Shown piece after piece: positions 63,877 to 64,000 of a DNA stretch of 64,000 bases. The notes under the pieces were generated by a model that saw only the letters and a program-made list of their open reading frames with translations, did no database searches and had not been told where the DNA came from. Each line of letters starts with the position of its first letter. Position 1 is the stretch's first letter. Source of the DNA: Stappia sp. (lineage in GTDB: Bacteria; Pseudomonadota; Alphaproteobacteria; Rhizobiales; Stappiaceae); the NCBI RefSeq assembly GCF_040110915.1, contig NZ_CP157793.1:1500939-1564938 (forward strand). Reading direction: 5' to 3'. Both the position numbers and the translations under genes were made by a program.

Positions 63877-64000
63877 GTCCCGTTTCGGCGCGCGCCGTCG
63901 GCAACGGGATATCCCGGCGCGTCCGGACGCCGGGGACGGAGCGGGGCGGCATGTGCGGCCCGGTTTCGTGCGGATGCAAACGGGTCGGCCGGCACGCGGT

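Overview
The window is about two-thirds GC and almost completely coding. It comes from an alphaproteobacterium, most likely of the order Hyphomicrobiales (Rhizobiales); a marine Stappiaceae-type genus is a guess only. The main evidence is the gene order lipA - ratA/coq10 - pncC - ispDF - dusB - ntrB - ntrC - ntrY - ntrX - trkA - D-amino-acid aminotransferase - hfq - hflX - mazG, a well-known Rhizobiales arrangement. A fused IspDF, an NtrX without the sigma54-contact loop, a phosphatidylcholine synthase and an IalB-family protein agree with this.

Layout. 1-1.7 kb: two small GlsB/YeaQ-type membrane protein genes flank a strikingly AT-rich gene for an exported protein of unknown function, the clearest foreign DNA here. 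1.7-19.7 kb: housekeeping and nitrogen-control block (thioesterase, lipoyl synthase, RatA/Coq10, isoprenoid IspDF, tRNA dihydrouridine synthase, the NtrBC and NtrYX two-component systems, TrkA, Hfq, HflX, MazG, ArfB). 19.8-21.1 kb: a DUF1127 small protein divergent from a LysR regulator, with a T-N11-A box between them. 21.1-27.8 kb: a long intergenic region, then a dipeptide/oligopeptide ABC transporter with a Tat-exported binding protein, two permeases and one polypeptide carrying both ATPases. 27.8-30.3 kb: vWA/DUF1194 protein, FMN-binding PPOX-family protein, SLAC1-type anion channel. 30.5-36.4 kb: sugar-nucleotide and envelope genes (glmU, UDP-sugar epimerase, galU, kdsA) plus enolase. 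36.4-36.75 kb: a two-hairpin palindromic element between two similar hairpins. 36.75-42.3 kb, minus strand: DsbA-like thiol protein, then a three-gene unit of an orphan family-5 binding protein, a degenerate AMP-binding enzyme and a degenerate receiver/GGDEF-like protein. 42.6-53.6 kb: IalB, HspQ, malyl-CoA-lyase-like enzyme, LpxL-type acyltransferase, AEC transporter, CaiB-type CoA transferase, UbiH-type hydroxylase, DUF2182, phosphatidylcholine synthase, quinone oxidoreductase, LysR. 53.8-63.8 kb: purine locus (uraH, xdhABC and a BMP-type nucleoside/purine ABC transporter).

Genes that work together: ntrBC/ntrYX sense nitrogen status, with dusB leading the operon. galU, the epimerase, glmU and kdsA supply UDP-sugars and Kdo for the envelope, alongside the LpxL-type acyltransferase. 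The purine locus imports a purine or nucleoside, oxidises hypoxanthine/xanthine to urate and hydrolyses 5-hydroxyisourate; no uricase or OHCU decarboxylase lies in the window.

The best candidates for something undescribed are (1) the AT-rich exported protein between the two GlsB genes, (2) the minus-strand unit in which both an adenylate-forming enzyme and a diguanylate-cyclase-like protein appear to have lost catalytic residues next to a binding protein without a transporter, and (3) short tandem repeats that straddle the stop codons of three genes (ratA, ntrC, mazG), with further short repeats near other gene ends. No tRNA, rRNA, CRISPR array or complete insertion sequence was recognised.
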